A stretch of DNA of 64,000 nucleotides from the NCBI RefSeq assembly GCF_047739745.1, contig NZ_JBLLVA010000002.1, forward strand, positions 385,374 through 449,373, written 5' to 3'. Below are positions 19,870-29,698 of this stretch, one piece after another. Positions within the stretch are counted from its first letter, which is position 1; the number at the start of each line of letters is the position of its first letter. The DNA is from Pseudaminobacter sp047739745 (GTDB lineage: Bacteria; Pseudomonadota; Alphaproteobacteria; Rhizobiales; Rhizobiaceae). Made by a program: the position numbers and the translations under genes. Under the pieces are notes generated by a model. That model ran no database searches. It was not told the DNA's origin and saw nothing but the letters and a program-made list of their open reading frames with translations.

Positions 19870-21072
19870 CTAGTTGCGGTCTTCATTGGCGGTGACCGTC
19901 ACTCCGAGCGTCTTCGGCAGTTCAAGCGGCGCAGCCATTGCGCCGGCGGCGATCATTGCAAACGGTACCGGCGAGGTGGGTGCGGCCGTGACCTGGATGC
20001 TTTGCGGATCGTCGAGAAACGCATTCACTGCCGCGGTTATCTGACCAGACAGTTCCGGATTGTTGAGCTGCGCGGTAAAGAACGGCACGACCGCCTTGGT
20101 CTGGTTGGCTATGTCCTCTGGTTTCAAGCCTTGCTGCTTGGCGTAATATTCCAGAATCCTGCTGGTGAGCGAATCGTCGTCAAAACGAATATTGGCGCCG
20201 TGAAACGTCAGTTGCTGCATCAGCCCGAGCATGGCGAGGCCTTGCGCCGAGTTTTCGGAGCCTTCCGGCTGCTCGGCCATCTTCTTTTGGATGTCCTGCA
20301 GTGATTTCACGAAGGCAAGCGTATAGCCTCCGAAGTCGAAACTGACGCCGAATGTGCCGGCGTCATCGACGGCAATGTCATACTGAGAAAGCGCGACACG
20401 GCCATCCGACGGCTGCCAGGAGCCGGCCATCTCGAAGGTTCCGTTGATCGACTGGTAGCCGAGACCCTCGATCATGGCCTTGGCGTTCGCGTCTTCGACC
20501 GTCGTCAGATCGGCGGAGAATTTTTCCGCGGCACCCGTGAACTCCAGCGGCTTGCCCTCGGCAGGCGGTGTCACTTGGATTGTCAAATTGGACAAGGAAA
20601 ACACCGGCTTGTCGGCAAGCTTCACCTGTACGCTCGCCAATTCGGCAGATTCATACATCATCAACGAGCCCAGCGGGTCCGCCGGCTTGGCGGATGGAAC
20701 GACCAGACCCGAAATAGTCATGGCGCTGACATCGGCGGCCGCCCGATCTTCGGCTATATGGAAAGGCTCGGTGGTGACGGTGTCGATCCGGTAGCCACCT
20801 CTCTCCTCGGAGACGCCCTCGATCGTCACCTTTCCAACCTGTACGCGGTCGGCTTCACCGGGCACGCCCATCGTGACGCCTTCAAGAACCATTTCATCCG
20901 CGTCGCCGCTGACCTCAGTCCACTGCAGGTCCGTGCCTTGCTCGGCAAGCAGAGTCTTGAGGCGCTCGGCGATGTCGTTTGCGTCTTGCGCGAAAGCAGC
21001 GTGAAACGGCGCGCTGAACAAGGCGGCAGAGAGCGCGAGCTTTAAAAGTGTGGGACGGTAAATCGTCATCAT
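19870..21072 (-). CDS. Exported protein of unknown function
   Basis: A 400-residue protein with a clear signal peptide (MMTIYRPTLLKLALSAALFS, cleavage near HAAFAQ). The mature part is rich in beta-type segments, with repeated phrases such as EGVTMGVPGEADRVQVGKVTIEGV and a late FTAQLNNPELSGQI. I recognise no catalytic motif. Probably periplasmic. The divergent neighbour is parC with about 200 bases between. Confidence 0.65.
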   Translation of the reverse strand: MMTIYRPTLLKLALSAALFSAPFHAAFAQDANDIAERLKTLLAEQGTDLQWTEVSGDADEMVLEGVTMGVPGEADRVQVGKVTIEGVSEERGGYRIDTVTTEPFHIAEDRAAADVSAMTISGLVVPSAKPADPLGSLMMYESAELASVQVKLADKPVFSLSNLTIQVTPPAEGKPLEFTGAAEKFSADLTTVEDANAKAMIEGLGYQSINGTFEMAGSWQPSDGRVALSQYDIAVDDAGTFGVSFDFGGYTLAFVKSLQDIQKKMAEQPEGSENSAQGLAMLGLMQQLTFHGANIRFDDDSLTSRILEYYAKQQGLKPEDIANQTKAVVPFFTAQLNNPELSGQITAAVNAFLDDPQSIQVTAAPTSPVPFAMIAAGAMAAPLELPKTLGVTVTANEDRN

Positions 21073-21275
21073 GTGTTCCTAGCAAGGTGTCACGCCTTGT
21101 TCCGTCGCCACCGGCGGCATTGGAAAGGCATCCGGCGACACATTGGTCGAAAACGCCAGGAAAAGGCAAATGGAAGATGTGAGGCGTGGCGGAAAGGCGA
21201 TATTGCTTTCAAATCGGCCCTGTTGATTGATTCGTTCCTCTTGCCGCGAATCGCCCGGTCGTTTAACCGGAACCC

Positions 21276-23552
21276 ATGGGAAAAGGGCTTTTGCCGCCGG
21301 GTGCCGGCGATGGCGACAATATTGAACCGGTCGATCTGAAGAAGGCGCTGGAAGAGCGCTATCTCGCCTATGCGCTGTCGACGATCATGCATAGGGCGCT
21401 GCCGGACGTACGCGACGGTCTGAAGCCGGTGCATCGGCGCATCATGCATGCCATGCGGCTGCTTCGCCTCAACCCCGACCAGGGCTTCGCCAAATGCGCC
21501 CGCATCGTCGGCGAGGTGATGGGCAAGTTCCATCCGCACGGCGACCAGTCGATTTACGATGCGCTGGTGCGGCTCGCCCAGGACTTCGCGGTACGCTATC
21601 CGCTCGTCGACGGGCAGGGCAATTTCGGCAATATCGACGGCGATAACGCCGCCGCCATGCGCTACACCGAAGCGCGAATGACCGAGGTTTCCACGGCGCT
21701 GCTCGAGGGCATCACCGAGGATGCGGTCGACTATCGGCCGACATACAATGAGGAAGACGAGGAACCGGTAGTATTGCCGGGCTCGTTTCCCAACCTTCTT
21801 GCCAACGGTTCGTCCGGAATCGCGGTTGGCATGGCGACGTCGATACCACCGCACAACGCCGCCGAACTGTGCACCGCCGCGCTGGTCCTGATCGATAATC
21901 CTGACGCTTCGGTCGCGGACCTTTTGAGCAGCAAGCCGGACGATGGATTGGTGCAGGGGCCTGATTTCCCTACCGGCGGCGTCGTCATCGACAGCCGCGC
22001 GTCGATTGTCGAGGCTTACGAGACCGGCCGTGGCGGCTTTCGCGTGCGCGCCCGATACACGGTTGAGGACCAGGGGCGCGGAACCTGGAACATCGTCGTC
22101 ACCGAAATTCCCTATCAGGTGCAGAAGGCGCGACTGATCGAAAAGATCGCCGAATTGCTGGTCGCGCGGAAACTGCCGCTGCTGGAAGACATCCGCGACG
22201 AGAGCGCGGAGGATATCCGCCTCGTCCTGGTGCCCAAGAGCCGGACGGTCGATCCGGGACTGTTGATGGAATCGCTTTTCAAGCTGACCGAGCTTGAAAG
22301 CCGCTTTCCGCTCAACATGAACGTGCTTTCGCGCGGGCGCGTGCCAAATGTCCTGTCGCTCAAGGATGTGCTGAAGGAGTGGCTCGAGCATCGCAAGGAA
22401 GTGCTGGTGCGACGCTCGCGTCACCGCCTTGCCGAAATCGAGAAGCGGCTCGAAATCCTTGCCGGCTACCTAATCGCATATTTGAATCTCGACGAGGTCA
22501 TCCGGATCATCCGCGAGGAGGACGAACCCAAGCAGGTGATGATGGCGCGGTGGTCACTCACCGACGTGCAGACGGAAGCGATCCTCAATATGCGGCTGCG
22601 CGCTTTGCGCAAGCTCGAGGAAATAGAGATCCGCACCGAATTCGACCGGCTGAGCCAGGAGAAATCGCAGATCGAGGCGCTTCTGGCATCCGACGAAAAG
22701 CAGTGGAAGACCATCGCCTGGCAGGTCCATAAGATCCGCCGCGACTTCGGGCCGGAGGAAAACACCACGCTCGGCGCGCGCCGCACGAGCTTTGCTGATG
22801 CACCGGACCATGATCTTAGCGACATCCAGAACGCCATGATCGAGAAGGAGCCGGTCACCGTGGTCGTCTCCGAGAAGGGATGGCTGCGCGCGATGAAAGG
22901 TCATCTCAACGACCATTCGTTGTTCAGCTTCAAGGAGGGCGACAAGCTCAAGCTTGCCTTCCATGCGCAAACCACCGACAAGATCCTGGTATTCACCACC
23001 GGCGGCAAGTTCTACACCATTGGCGCCGACCGGCTGCCGGGCGGCCGCGGCCATGGCGAACCGATCCGCATTATTGTCGATATGGACAACGATCAGGACA
23101 TCGTCACGGCTTTCGTTCACGATCCGCAGCGCAAGCTGCTGCTCGTTTCACACCAGGCCAACGGCTTCGTGGTGGCCGAAGAAGACGTCGTCGCCAATAC
23201 CCGCAAGGGCAAGCAGGTGATGAATGTGCGCTCGCCAGACGAGGCGCGCTATTGCGTGACTGTCGAAGGAGATCACGTCGCGATCATCGGCCAAAACCGC
23301 AAGATGCTGGTGTTTCCGCTCGCCGAGGTTCCCGAAATGGCGCGCGGCAAGGGCGTTCGGCTTCAGAAATACAAGGATGGCGGCGTGCTCGACGTCAAGC
23401 TGTTCACTCTGGAGACGGGCTTGAGCTGGCAGGACTCGGCTGAGCGGACTTTCGTCAGGACCCGCGAAGAATTGGTCGAATGGCTCGGTTCTCGCGCCGC
23501 CGCCGGTCGAATGGTGCCCAAAGGTTTCCCGAGAACCGGCAAATTCTCTTGA
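21276..23552 (+). CDS. parC: DNA topoisomerase IV subunit A
   Basis: Decatenates daughter chromosomes with ParE. The N-terminal half shows LPDVRDGLKPVHRRI, KFHPHGDQSIYDALVRLAQD and the active tyrosine in AAAMRYTEARM (Tyr130), then GIAVGMATSIPPHN. The C-terminal half has blades of the DNA-wrapping beta-propeller. At 758 residues and lacking the GyrA-box it fits ParC rather than GyrA. ParE is not in the window. Confidence 0.95.
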   Translation: MGKGLLPPGAGDGDNIEPVDLKKALEERYLAYALSTIMHRALPDVRDGLKPVHRRIMHAMRLLRLNPDQGFAKCARIVGEVMGKFHPHGDQSIYDALVRLAQDFAVRYPLVDGQGNFGNIDGDNAAAMRYTEARMTEVSTALLEGITEDAVDYRPTYNEEDEEPVVLPGSFPNLLANGSSGIAVGMATSIPPHNAAELCTAALVLIDNPDASVADLLSSKPDDGLVQGPDFPTGGVVIDSRASIVEAYETGRGGFRVRARYTVEDQGRGTWNIVVTEIPYQVQKARLIEKIAELLVARKLPLLEDIRDESAEDIRLVLVPKSRTVDPGLLMESLFKLTELESRFPLNMNVLSRGRVPNVLSLKDVLKEWLEHRKEVLVRRSRHRLAEIEKRLEILAGYLIAYLNLDEVIRIIREEDEPKQVMMARWSLTDVQTEAILNMRLRALRKLEEIEIRTEFDRLSQEKSQIEALLASDEKQWKTIAWQVHKIRRDFGPEENTTLGARRTSFADAPDHDLSDIQNAMIEKEPVTVVVSEKGWLRAMKGHLNDHSLFSFKEGDKLKLAFHAQTTDKILVFTTGGKFYTIGADRLPGGRGHGEPIRIIVDMDNDQDIVTAFVHDPQRKLLLVSHQANGFVVAEEDVVANTRKGKQVMNVRSPDEARYCVTVEGDHVAIIGQNRKMLVFPLAEVPEMARGKGVRLQKYKDGGVLDVKLFTLETGLSWQDSAERTFVRTREELVEWLGSRAAAGRMVPKGFPRTGKFS

Positions 23553-23620
23553 ACGCAGAGCGTGATCCCGAAACGAAGAGATCGAGCCTATTCCGATTCA
23601 ATCGGAATTTGAACGGCCCC

Positions 23621-23651
23621 AAAGAAGCCCTCAGGCCGGGTGCCTGAGGGC
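23621..23651 (-). terminator. Intrinsic terminator at the end of the EamA gene
   Basis: On the minus strand a perfect 10-bp stem GCCCTCAGGC/GCCTGAGGGC with a 5-base loop is followed by TTCTTT. The stem overlaps the last codons of the EamA gene. A separate palindrome (TTCCGATT-C-AATCGGAA, 23591-23607) lies beyond it. Confidence 0.65.
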
Positions 23652-24530
23652 CAGTGTCGCGCGGCGCCTGCGCACATCGTTGAGTTGCCAAAGTGAATGG
23701 ATGACGAGTGTCACAATGAGGATTGTGCCGCCGATCAGGCTGTTGCGCGACGGAACTTCGGAAAAGATCATCCATACCCAGACCGGTGCCAACACCGTTT
23801 CGAGAAGGTAGAACATCGCCACTTCGGGGCCGGAGATGTATTTGGGTCCATTCGCGAGGCAGAAGAACGCAATCGGCATGACGATCGCGCCGTTGAAGAT
23901 GATCCACCACGGCGTTTCCACATGAAATCCGCCCTTTGACACCATCACCAGCGCCACGCTGAAGGGCAGGAGGACGGCGACGAGCGGCGTGAAACCCATG
24001 TCCTTGCGGCTCGCACGGCTGACTGTGATTGCCGACGCAAGCAGGCATGCGGTGGCCAGCGCCAGCAGATTGCCGATAAAATTGCCGGTGCCGACGCCGT
24101 CGCTGACAATTAGAAGAACGCCGGAAAGCATGACGAACATCGCCACGATAGTGATCGGGCGAGGGCGCTCCTTGAGGAAAATCCAGGAGAGCAGCGCGGC
24201 AAACATCGAGTTGAAGGCCAGGATGAAGACAAGATTGGCCGTCGACGTGTTGAAGACCGCCAGCATGAAGGTGACCGTTCCCATCGCGTAGAGGGAGGCA
24301 ACCGCGACGCCGGTCCAGCCCGGAACAAGCGGTGGCACATTGGTGCGCAAAAGCCGCCAGATGCTCCACACGACGATGCAGGAGAGGAACGTCATGCCGC
24401 TGCGTAGAAGAAGTATCGTCCACGTATCGCCGTTGGACAGGCGAATAAGCGGAATATCGACGGTGAGCATCAAGCCGCCGAATGCGGTCAACGCGAGGCC
24501 CTTCGCGTGATCGGACAAATTGGAGAACAC
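23631..24530 (-). CDS. EamA/DMT-family transporter
   Basis: Ten hydrophobic helices in two repeated halves over 299 residues, the drug/metabolite transporter fold, with FLKERPRPITIVAMFVMLSG at the end of the first repeat. Start is GTG at 24530; the next internal Met would cut into the first helix. Substrate unknown. It lies downstream of the hemB-RDD-bpt group on the same strand and 48 bases after bpt, so may be co-transcribed. Confidence 0.85.
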   Translation of the reverse strand: MFSNLSDHAKGLALTAFGGLMLTVDIPLIRLSNGDTWTILLLRSGMTFLSCIVVWSIWRLLRTNVPPLVPGWTGVAVASLYAMGTVTFMLAVFNTSTANLVFILAFNSMFAALLSWIFLKERPRPITIVAMFVMLSGVLLIVSDGVGTGNFIGNLLALATACLLASAITVSRASRKDMGFTPLVAVLLPFSVALVMVSKGGFHVETPWWIIFNGAIVMPIAFFCLANGPKYISGPEVAMFYLLETVLAPVWVWMIFSEVPSRNSLIGGTILIVTLVIHSLWQLNDVRRRRATLALRHPA

Positions 24531-24578
24531 TTAGGAAAGCTCCGGACTGAAAGAGGACTGCCTGACGTCAGGCTCGAG

Positions 24579-25337
24579 TCAGCCCGCCTCGTGCACGTAG
24601 CGCTCCCAGCCCTTCGACCCCAAATGCTCCTGGGGCGTGAAGCGCACCTTATAGTTCATCTTGCTGGAACCATTGACCCAATAGCCAAGATAGACATGGG
24701 GCAGGCCGGCCGAGCGAGCGCGGGCAATATGGTCTAGAATCATGAAGGTGCCAAGCGAGCGTTCGTCCAGTTCCGGGTCGAAGTAGGAATAGACCATTGA
24801 AAGGCCGTCGGCCATCATGTCGGACAAGGCAACCGCGATCAGTTCGCCCTGGCCCTTGCCGGTCATGAAACTGTCAGGGCCGCGACGGCGGTATTCGATG
24901 ATCTTTGTATCGACATGGGTGTCTTCCACCATCATTGCGTAGTCGAGGACAGTCATGTCCGACATGCCGCCCTTGCGATGCCTGGCGTCGAGATATTTGC
25001 GAAACAGCGAATATTGCTCGGTCGACGGCTCGGCATCGTGCATCGCGCCGATCAGGTCGGCATTGCGATGGATGATTCGCCGCATGTTCCTGGTCGGTGA
25101 GAACTCGTTTGCAAGAATGCGGACGGAGATGCATGCCCGGCATGTTTCGCAGGCGGGCCGGTAGGCAATGTTTTGCGAGCGGCGGAAACCGCCCTGCGTC
25201 AGCAGGTCGTTCATTTCCGGCGCCTTCTCGCCGACAAGATGGGTAAACACCTTGCGCTCGAACTGGCCGTCAATGTAGGGGCATGGCGAAGGCGCGGTCA
25301 GGAAGAACTGCGGGGACTGGGTGCTATGATGCGTCAT
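24579..25337 (-). CDS. bpt: Aspartate/glutamate leucyltransferase (Bpt)
   Basis: Adds leucine from Leu-tRNA to proteins with N-terminal Asp or Glu, marking them for ClpS/ClpAP degradation. Family features: PCPYIDGQFERKVFTHL near the N-terminus, the cysteine-rich RPACETCRACISVRI (about residues 57-71), and DGLSMVYSYFDPELDERSLGTFM and GYWVNGSSKMNYK later. Length 252 from ATG at 25337. Annotated as arginyltransferase in older records. It follows RDD and hemB on the same strand, the usual rhizobial order. Confidence 0.93.
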   Translation of the reverse strand: MTHHSTQSPQFFLTAPSPCPYIDGQFERKVFTHLVGEKAPEMNDLLTQGGFRRSQNIAYRPACETCRACISVRILANEFSPTRNMRRIIHRNADLIGAMHDAEPSTEQYSLFRKYLDARHRKGGMSDMTVLDYAMMVEDTHVDTKIIEYRRRGPDSFMTGKGQGELIAVALSDMMADGLSMVYSYFDPELDERSLGTFMILDHIARARSAGLPHVYLGYWVNGSSKMNYKVRFTPQEHLGSKGWERYVHEAG

Positions 25338-25472
25338 GGCGTTCGATTCAACTCCCACCAATAGCTCTACCTTGGCCGCAGTGGCGAAAATTTCAACTGA
25401 TTATTATTGAAGAACCAAGTCACTGCCGGATCACAAGTCCATCCGCGGTCCGACGCTGTCGTGCGGGCAAAA

Positions 25473-25937
25473 TCAGCGGTCGCTGCGCGTAACGACCGTG
25501 CCCAATAAAAGGTCATGAACGGTTCGCTTACGGTCGGTGAAGAGGGTCGCCAAAAGGATTAGCGGCGTCAGAATGACGTTGCCGGCCCAGAACAGGATCG
25601 AGTGGACGACGGCGAGCAGGCCGTCGACGGGCTTGTGGTCGAGGCGATCGAGGCGAATTCCCATGATTCGCATGCCCGTCGTCGCCTGGTTCGGCCCGCC
25701 GAGCGTGTTCCAGACATAGATCAGCGCGACCGCCGGAAACAGAATGCCGAACAGAGCCCAACCCAATCCCAGTGTGAGTATGCCGAGCAGGAAGACCAGA
25801 ATGGCGAACGGGATGAGCAGCAGGCCGACGATCAGATAGTCGATGCAGAACGCAACGACCCGACGCGTCAGCACGCCATCGTAAAGGCGGCTGTCGTCAA
25901 ACTGCGCGGTCTCCCCATCATAGGTTCTGGTCGACAT
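25473..25937 (-). CDS. RDD family membrane protein
   Basis: A 154-residue RDD protein with GVLTRRVVAFCIDYLIVGLL (Arg and Asp in the first helix), GGPNQATTGMRIMGIRLD and a final DRKRTVHDLLLGTVV, the complete family pattern with three to four helices. Transport function is suspected but not shown. ATG at 25937 (MSTRTYDGE) is preferred to two upstream Mets. Lies between hemB and bpt. Confidence 0.88.
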   Translation of the reverse strand: MSTRTYDGETAQFDDSRLYDGVLTRRVVAFCIDYLIVGLLLIPFAILVFLLGILTLGLGWALFGILFPAVALIYVWNTLGGPNQATTGMRIMGIRLDRLDHKPVDGLLAVVHSILFWAGNVILTPLILLATLFTDRKRTVHDLLLGTVVTRSDR

Positions 25938-26031
25938 CTTCGTCCTCATAAGGGACGCCAAACCCGCGTCCCAAGCTGAAATGGGAAGTCGCCAGACGAA
26001 TTCAAGATCGGTGATCCAGGGCGAGCGGATG

Positions 26032-27063
26032 TCAGCCTTTCAGAAGTTCCGCCGCTTCCATGGCGAAATAAGTCAGGATGCCGTCGCAGCCCGCGCGCTT
26101 GAAGGCGAGAAGGCTCTCCATCATGACGCGCTCGCCGTCGATCCAGCCATTGGCGCCGGCAGCCTTTATCATCGAATACTCGCCCGAGACCTGATAGGCG
26201 AAAGTCGGCATTCCGAATTCGTCTTTCAGTCGCTGGACGATATCAAGATAAGGCAGGCCGGGCTTGACGATAAGCATGTCGGCGCCTTCGAGAAGGTCCT
26301 GTTCGGCCTCGCGCACCGCTTCATCGGTGTTGGCCGGGTCGATGTAATAGGTCTTCTTGTCGCCCCGCAGGAGCCCCGCGGTGCCGATCGCATCCCGATA
26401 AGGGCCGTAAAAGGCCGACGCGAATTTGGTGGCGTAGGACATGACTGGCACGTCATGGAAGCCATTGCCGTCGAGCGCATCGCGGATTGCCCCGATGCGT
26501 CCATCCATCATGTCTGACGGGGCGATGACGTCGGCGCCGGCCGCAGCTTGCAGCACAGCGGCAGCTGCAACGCGCTCGACGGTTTCGTCGTTGACGATCA
26601 CCCCCTCGCGCAGAATGCCGTCATGCCCGTGATCGGTGAACGGATCGAGTGCGGCATCGGTGATGATGCCGATCTCGGGAACAGCACGTTTGATGGCAGT
26701 CGTCGCGCGATTGATGATGTTTTGCGGGTCGAGAATATGCGAGCCGGTCTGATCGCGTAGCGCGATGTCCACCTTTGGGAAGATGGCGACGGCGGGAATG
26801 CCGAGCTTGGCCGCCAGTTCAGCGTCCTTCGCAGCGAGATCGGGAGAGACGCGGAAAACGCCGGGCATCGCGCCGATCGGCTCGCGCACGTTCCTGCCGT
26901 CGACGACGAAGATCGGCCAGATCAGATCGTCGACCGTCAGACGGTTTTCCTGGACCAGACGCCGCGACCACGGTGCCTTGCGCATGCGCCGCAGCCGCCT
27001 GCCGCCTGTGATCTGGTCGACGGATCGCGTTCCGACAGGCTGGGCACGGCTCATTTTGTTCAT
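26032..27063 (-). CDS. hemB: Delta-aminolevulinic acid dehydratase (porphobilinogen synthase)
   Basis: Condenses two aminolevulinates to porphobilinogen in heme synthesis. Schiff-base lysines lie in SYATKFASAFYGP and ADMLIVKPGLPYLD. The metal site reads DAALDPFTDHGHDG, with Asp where Zn-type enzymes carry Cys, so it is the Mg-dependent kind usual in alphaproteobacteria. Length 343 from ATG at 27063; a TTG three codons earlier is less likely. It is first in the hemB-RDD-bpt group. Confidence 0.95.
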   Translation of the reverse strand: MNKMSRAQPVGTRSVDQITGGRRLRRMRKAPWSRRLVQENRLTVDDLIWPIFVVDGRNVREPIGAMPGVFRVSPDLAAKDAELAAKLGIPAVAIFPKVDIALRDQTGSHILDPQNIINRATTAIKRAVPEIGIITDAALDPFTDHGHDGILREGVIVNDETVERVAAAAVLQAAAGADVIAPSDMMDGRIGAIRDALDGNGFHDVPVMSYATKFASAFYGPYRDAIGTAGLLRGDKKTYYIDPANTDEAVREAEQDLLEGADMLIVKPGLPYLDIVQRLKDEFGMPTFAYQVSGEYSMIKAAGANGWIDGERVMMESLLAFKRAGCDGILTYFAMEAAELLKG

Positions 27064-27173
27064 GGTAGGCAAACTCCAGATTGCCCATTTCTAACACGCC
27101 GTCTCACGAGCCGCCAAGCCGAACGAGTGGGGCGAGAGACATTGACGCACCGGGCGGCTGGCGTTTTGATCTC

Positions 27174-27219
27174 GCATCGGAATAAATCCGAAAACCGATT
27201 CCACTTTTCGGTCCGATGC
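27174..27219. repeat. RIME-like intergenic hairpin element
   Basis: Outer stem GCATCGGA/TCCGATGC (8 bp) encloses an inner stem CCGAAAA/TTTTCGG (7 bp), with a 6-base bulge on one side. The loop CCGATTCCAC resembles that of the hairpin at 32568-32591. Short mosaic hairpins of this kind are dispersed in rhizobial genomes. It lies 41 bases upstream of the next gene. Confidence 0.55.
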
Positions 27220-27260
27220 TTTAGCACTGCAATTCCGGTGGACCCGGAGGGACCTAAAAA

Positions 27261-28304
27261 ATGGACTTTGGCGGCGGCGGCGACATCCGCTTCGAGCATC
27301 AGGGCATGGCCGGCATCGTCACGCTGACACGGCCGAAGGCGCTCAATGCCGTGACCCATTCCATGGTGAATGCATTGCGAAGGGCGCTTTCATCCTGGGA
27401 AATCGATCCCAAGATTGCGCTCGTTGTCATCAAGGCCGAGGGCAGGGCGTTTTCAGCCGGGGGCGACATACTCGACGTCTATGAAGCAGGCCGTGCCGGG
27501 AATCCGTCGGTTGCGTTCTTCGCAGACGAGTATCGTCTGAATGCGCAGATCGCCCGCTTTCCAAAACCATATGTGGCGCTGATAGACGGCATCGTGATGG
27601 GCGGAGGGGTCGGCGTCTCTTTCCACGGATCGCACCGGATCATGACCGAGAACGCGCAGTTCGCGATGCCGGAGGTGGGGATCGGCTTTTTCCCGGATGT
27701 CGGCGCAAGCCATCTGCTGCCCAATCTTGGCGGCAGCTTCGGCATGTATCTGGGGCTGACCGGCAACCGTATTCGCTATGGCGACGCGCTGTGGTCGGGG
27801 CTCGCAACCCATACGGTGCAGGCGCAGTATCTGGATGGCCTGCTGAACCGACTGGTCGAAACCGGCGATGCCGGTATGGCGCTTCGAGAAGTCTTTACTC
27901 CCGCCAAGCGCGAAACCGATCGTCAAACGCTGGAGGCGATTGCCCGCCATTTCTCCCAACCTTCGCTGAAAGGAATTCTGGATAGTCTGGAGGCGGCCGC
28001 TCCGACCGATACATTCGCCGCCAACGCGCTGGCCACCATCCGCACCCGTTCGCCGATCAGCATCAGTGTCGCATTTCGGGAGATTGTCGCAGGATCGACG
28101 CTTTCGATGGACGAATGCATGCGCATGGAGTTTCGCATCCTCAACCGCATGCTGCATGGCCATGATTTTTACGAAGGTATCCGCGCTGCCATCATCGACA
28201 AGGGTTCGAAACCGCATTGGCGTCCAGCCTCGCTCGATGCCGTTGATCCGGAGAAGGTCGAGGAGTACTTCGCGCCGCTGCCGGACGGAGACCTCGAACT
28301 GTGA
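27261..28304 (+). CDS. Enoyl-CoA hydratase/isomerase family, 3-hydroxyisobutyryl-CoA hydrolase-like
   Basis: A 347-residue crotonase-fold protein. The oxyanion-hole segments are FSAGGDILDVYEAGRAG (about residues 68-84) and the GIVMGGGVGVSFHGSHR region (about 112-128). The MPEVGIGFFPDVGASHLL phrase and a C-terminal FYEGIRAAIIDKGSKPHW typify the HIBCH subgroup, which hydrolyses 3-hydroxyisobutyryl-CoA in valine breakdown. No other valine gene is nearby, so substrate is by family only. The stop overlaps the next start (GTGA). Confidence 0.88.
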   Translation: MDFGGGGDIRFEHQGMAGIVTLTRPKALNAVTHSMVNALRRALSSWEIDPKIALVVIKAEGRAFSAGGDILDVYEAGRAGNPSVAFFADEYRLNAQIARFPKPYVALIDGIVMGGGVGVSFHGSHRIMTENAQFAMPEVGIGFFPDVGASHLLPNLGGSFGMYLGLTGNRIRYGDALWSGLATHTVQAQYLDGLLNRLVETGDAGMALREVFTPAKRETDRQTLEAIARHFSQPSLKGILDSLEAAAPTDTFAANALATIRTRSPISISVAFREIVAGSTLSMDECMRMEFRILNRMLHGHDFYEGIRAAIIDKGSKPHWRPASLDAVDPEKVEEYFAPLPDGDLEL

Positions 28305-28729
28305 GTGATCGAATGGCGAGATCGACCGCCGTCGGCCTTTCGGCGGCGGAGGTCACCTTCATCTGGTTTTTGCGCATTATCTCCGCATACTGCCTCTTTT
28401 TCGGCATCCTCTACTGGATCCGGTTGATCGGCTTCTACGACGCGCCGCTTTGGCGCTTCGACAGAATGCCGGTCTATTGGCAGGTCGCATCGGTCATGCT
28501 CGCCGTCTTCTATCCGTTTGCGGCGATCGGCCTGTGGATGCTTGCGTCCTGGGGGCCGGTCATATGGTTCATTTGCGCGACGGCGGAAATCATCATGTAT
28601 GCGGGCTTTCCCGAACTCTTCGGATACCGCTTCACCATCGTTGTCGCCCATGCCTGCGTGGCGCTGCTCTACGTGGCCTTCAGGCTGGTCATATTCCTGC
28701 AGAAACGGCAGGCGGAGCGTCAGGGTTAA
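28301..28729 (+). CDS. DUF6163-like small membrane protein
   Basis: A 142-residue protein with four hydrophobic helices (about 18-40, 60-82, 86-103, 108-132). It resembles a small family confined to rhizobia. Start is GTG at 28301 overlapping the previous stop, or ATG four codons later. Function unknown. Confidence 0.65.
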   Translation: MSDRMARSTAVGLSAAEVTFIWFLRIISAYCLFFGILYWIRLIGFYDAPLWRFDRMPVYWQVASVMLAVFYPFAAIGLWMLASWGPVIWFICATAEIIMYAGFPELFGYRFTIVVAHACVALLYVAFRLVIFLQKRQAERQG

Positions 28730-28894
28730 CAAACGACCCCCGGCCTGCGTTTTATTAACCCTCTTCCAAAGCCTGCCTCAAGTAAGGCGTTGTTAAGCTT
28801 GGCGTTTAAGTCGAATTTTATGTGTATTCGATAGTGTCGCGATCAAGGTGAGAAAAACAAAACATCACCCGGCGACAAACGAGAGGCAAAGACA

Positions 28895-29410
28895 ATGATC
28901 AATTCCCGTCCGGCGGCGAAGACCGCAAACGTATCCGACGACCGTCGTGAAGCAATTCGTTCGCTTTACATGGAATCACTGCAGCTTGTCGAAAGACTGC
29001 ACCGCCGTCTGCTTGACGTTATAAAGGACGAGTTCGATCGCAACAGCCGCAGCGATATCAATGCCATTCAGGCGCTGCTGCTGTTCAACATCGGCAATTC
29101 CGAGCTGACCGCCGGTGAACTGCGCTCGCGCGGCTATTATCTCGGCTCCAATGTTTCGTACAATCTCAAGAAGCTGGTCGAGCTCGGTTTCATCAACCAC
29201 CAGCGCTCGCGCATCGACCGCCGTTCGGTCCGCATCAGCCTGACAGAGAAGGGTTCGGAAGTGGCCGAAGTGGTGGCAGGTCTTTACGAACGTCACATCG
29301 GCTCGATCGAGCAGGTCGGCGGCATCAACGCCGAGGAGTTCAAGCAGATGAATCGCGCACTGCAGCGCCTCGACCGGTTCTGGAACGACACTATCGCCTA
29401 TCGCATGTGA
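28895..29410 (+). CDS. ldtR: MarR-family regulator LdtR
   Basis: A 171-residue MarR winged-helix regulator. The DNA-binding part is ELTAGELRSRGYYLGSNVSYNLKKLVELGFI, and the wing is QRSRIDRRSVRISLTEKG. Sequence and the position one gene before an L,D-transpeptidase match LdtR of Liberibacter asiaticus, which activates the transpeptidase gene during osmotic stress. Start ATG at 28895 follows GAGAGGCAAAG. The 165-base upstream gap is A/T-rich with several TTAA words. Confidence 0.85.
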   Translation: MINSRPAAKTANVSDDRREAIRSLYMESLQLVERLHRRLLDVIKDEFDRNSRSDINAIQALLLFNIGNSELTAGELRSRGYYLGSNVSYNLKKLVELGFINHQRSRIDRRSVRISLTEKGSEVAEVVAGLYERHIGSIEQVGGINAEEFKQMNRALQRLDRFWNDTIAYRM

Positions 29411-29446
29411 CCCTACGGCCACACGCGACCACTTATCTTAGCTTCA

Positions 29447-29473
29447 AGGCCGGCGTCCGACAGGCGCCGGCCT
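29447..29473 (+). terminator. Hairpin after ldtR (possible terminator)
   Basis: AGGCCGGCG pairs perfectly with CGCCGGCCT across a 9-base loop, 37 bases after ldtR. No T-run follows, so termination is only possible. The rest of the 288-base gap to the transpeptidase gene shows no gene and should contain its promoter and any LdtR site. Confidence 0.4.
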
Positions 29474-29698
29474 GAACGTATGCGCTTGCGCCGATTGCGG
29501 CCACGCAAACGCCATATTCGAATGAAATCCGAAATGCTGAAATACTCCATCAGGCCGCGCGTTTGTGCTTCGGAGGCCGGGTATCGTCGGCGACAGTTCT
29601 TTGACATGTCGACGACTTTCGGCGGCATGGTTGGCTAATTGTTAACGCGGCAGCGCTAGGATTTGCGAAAGCTGTTCCGAGCGCTGCATGCAGAATAG

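Noticed and set aside
21090..22424. 444-residue open frame antisense to parC
   Set aside because: Shadow frame; parC is complete and carries its active-site motifs.
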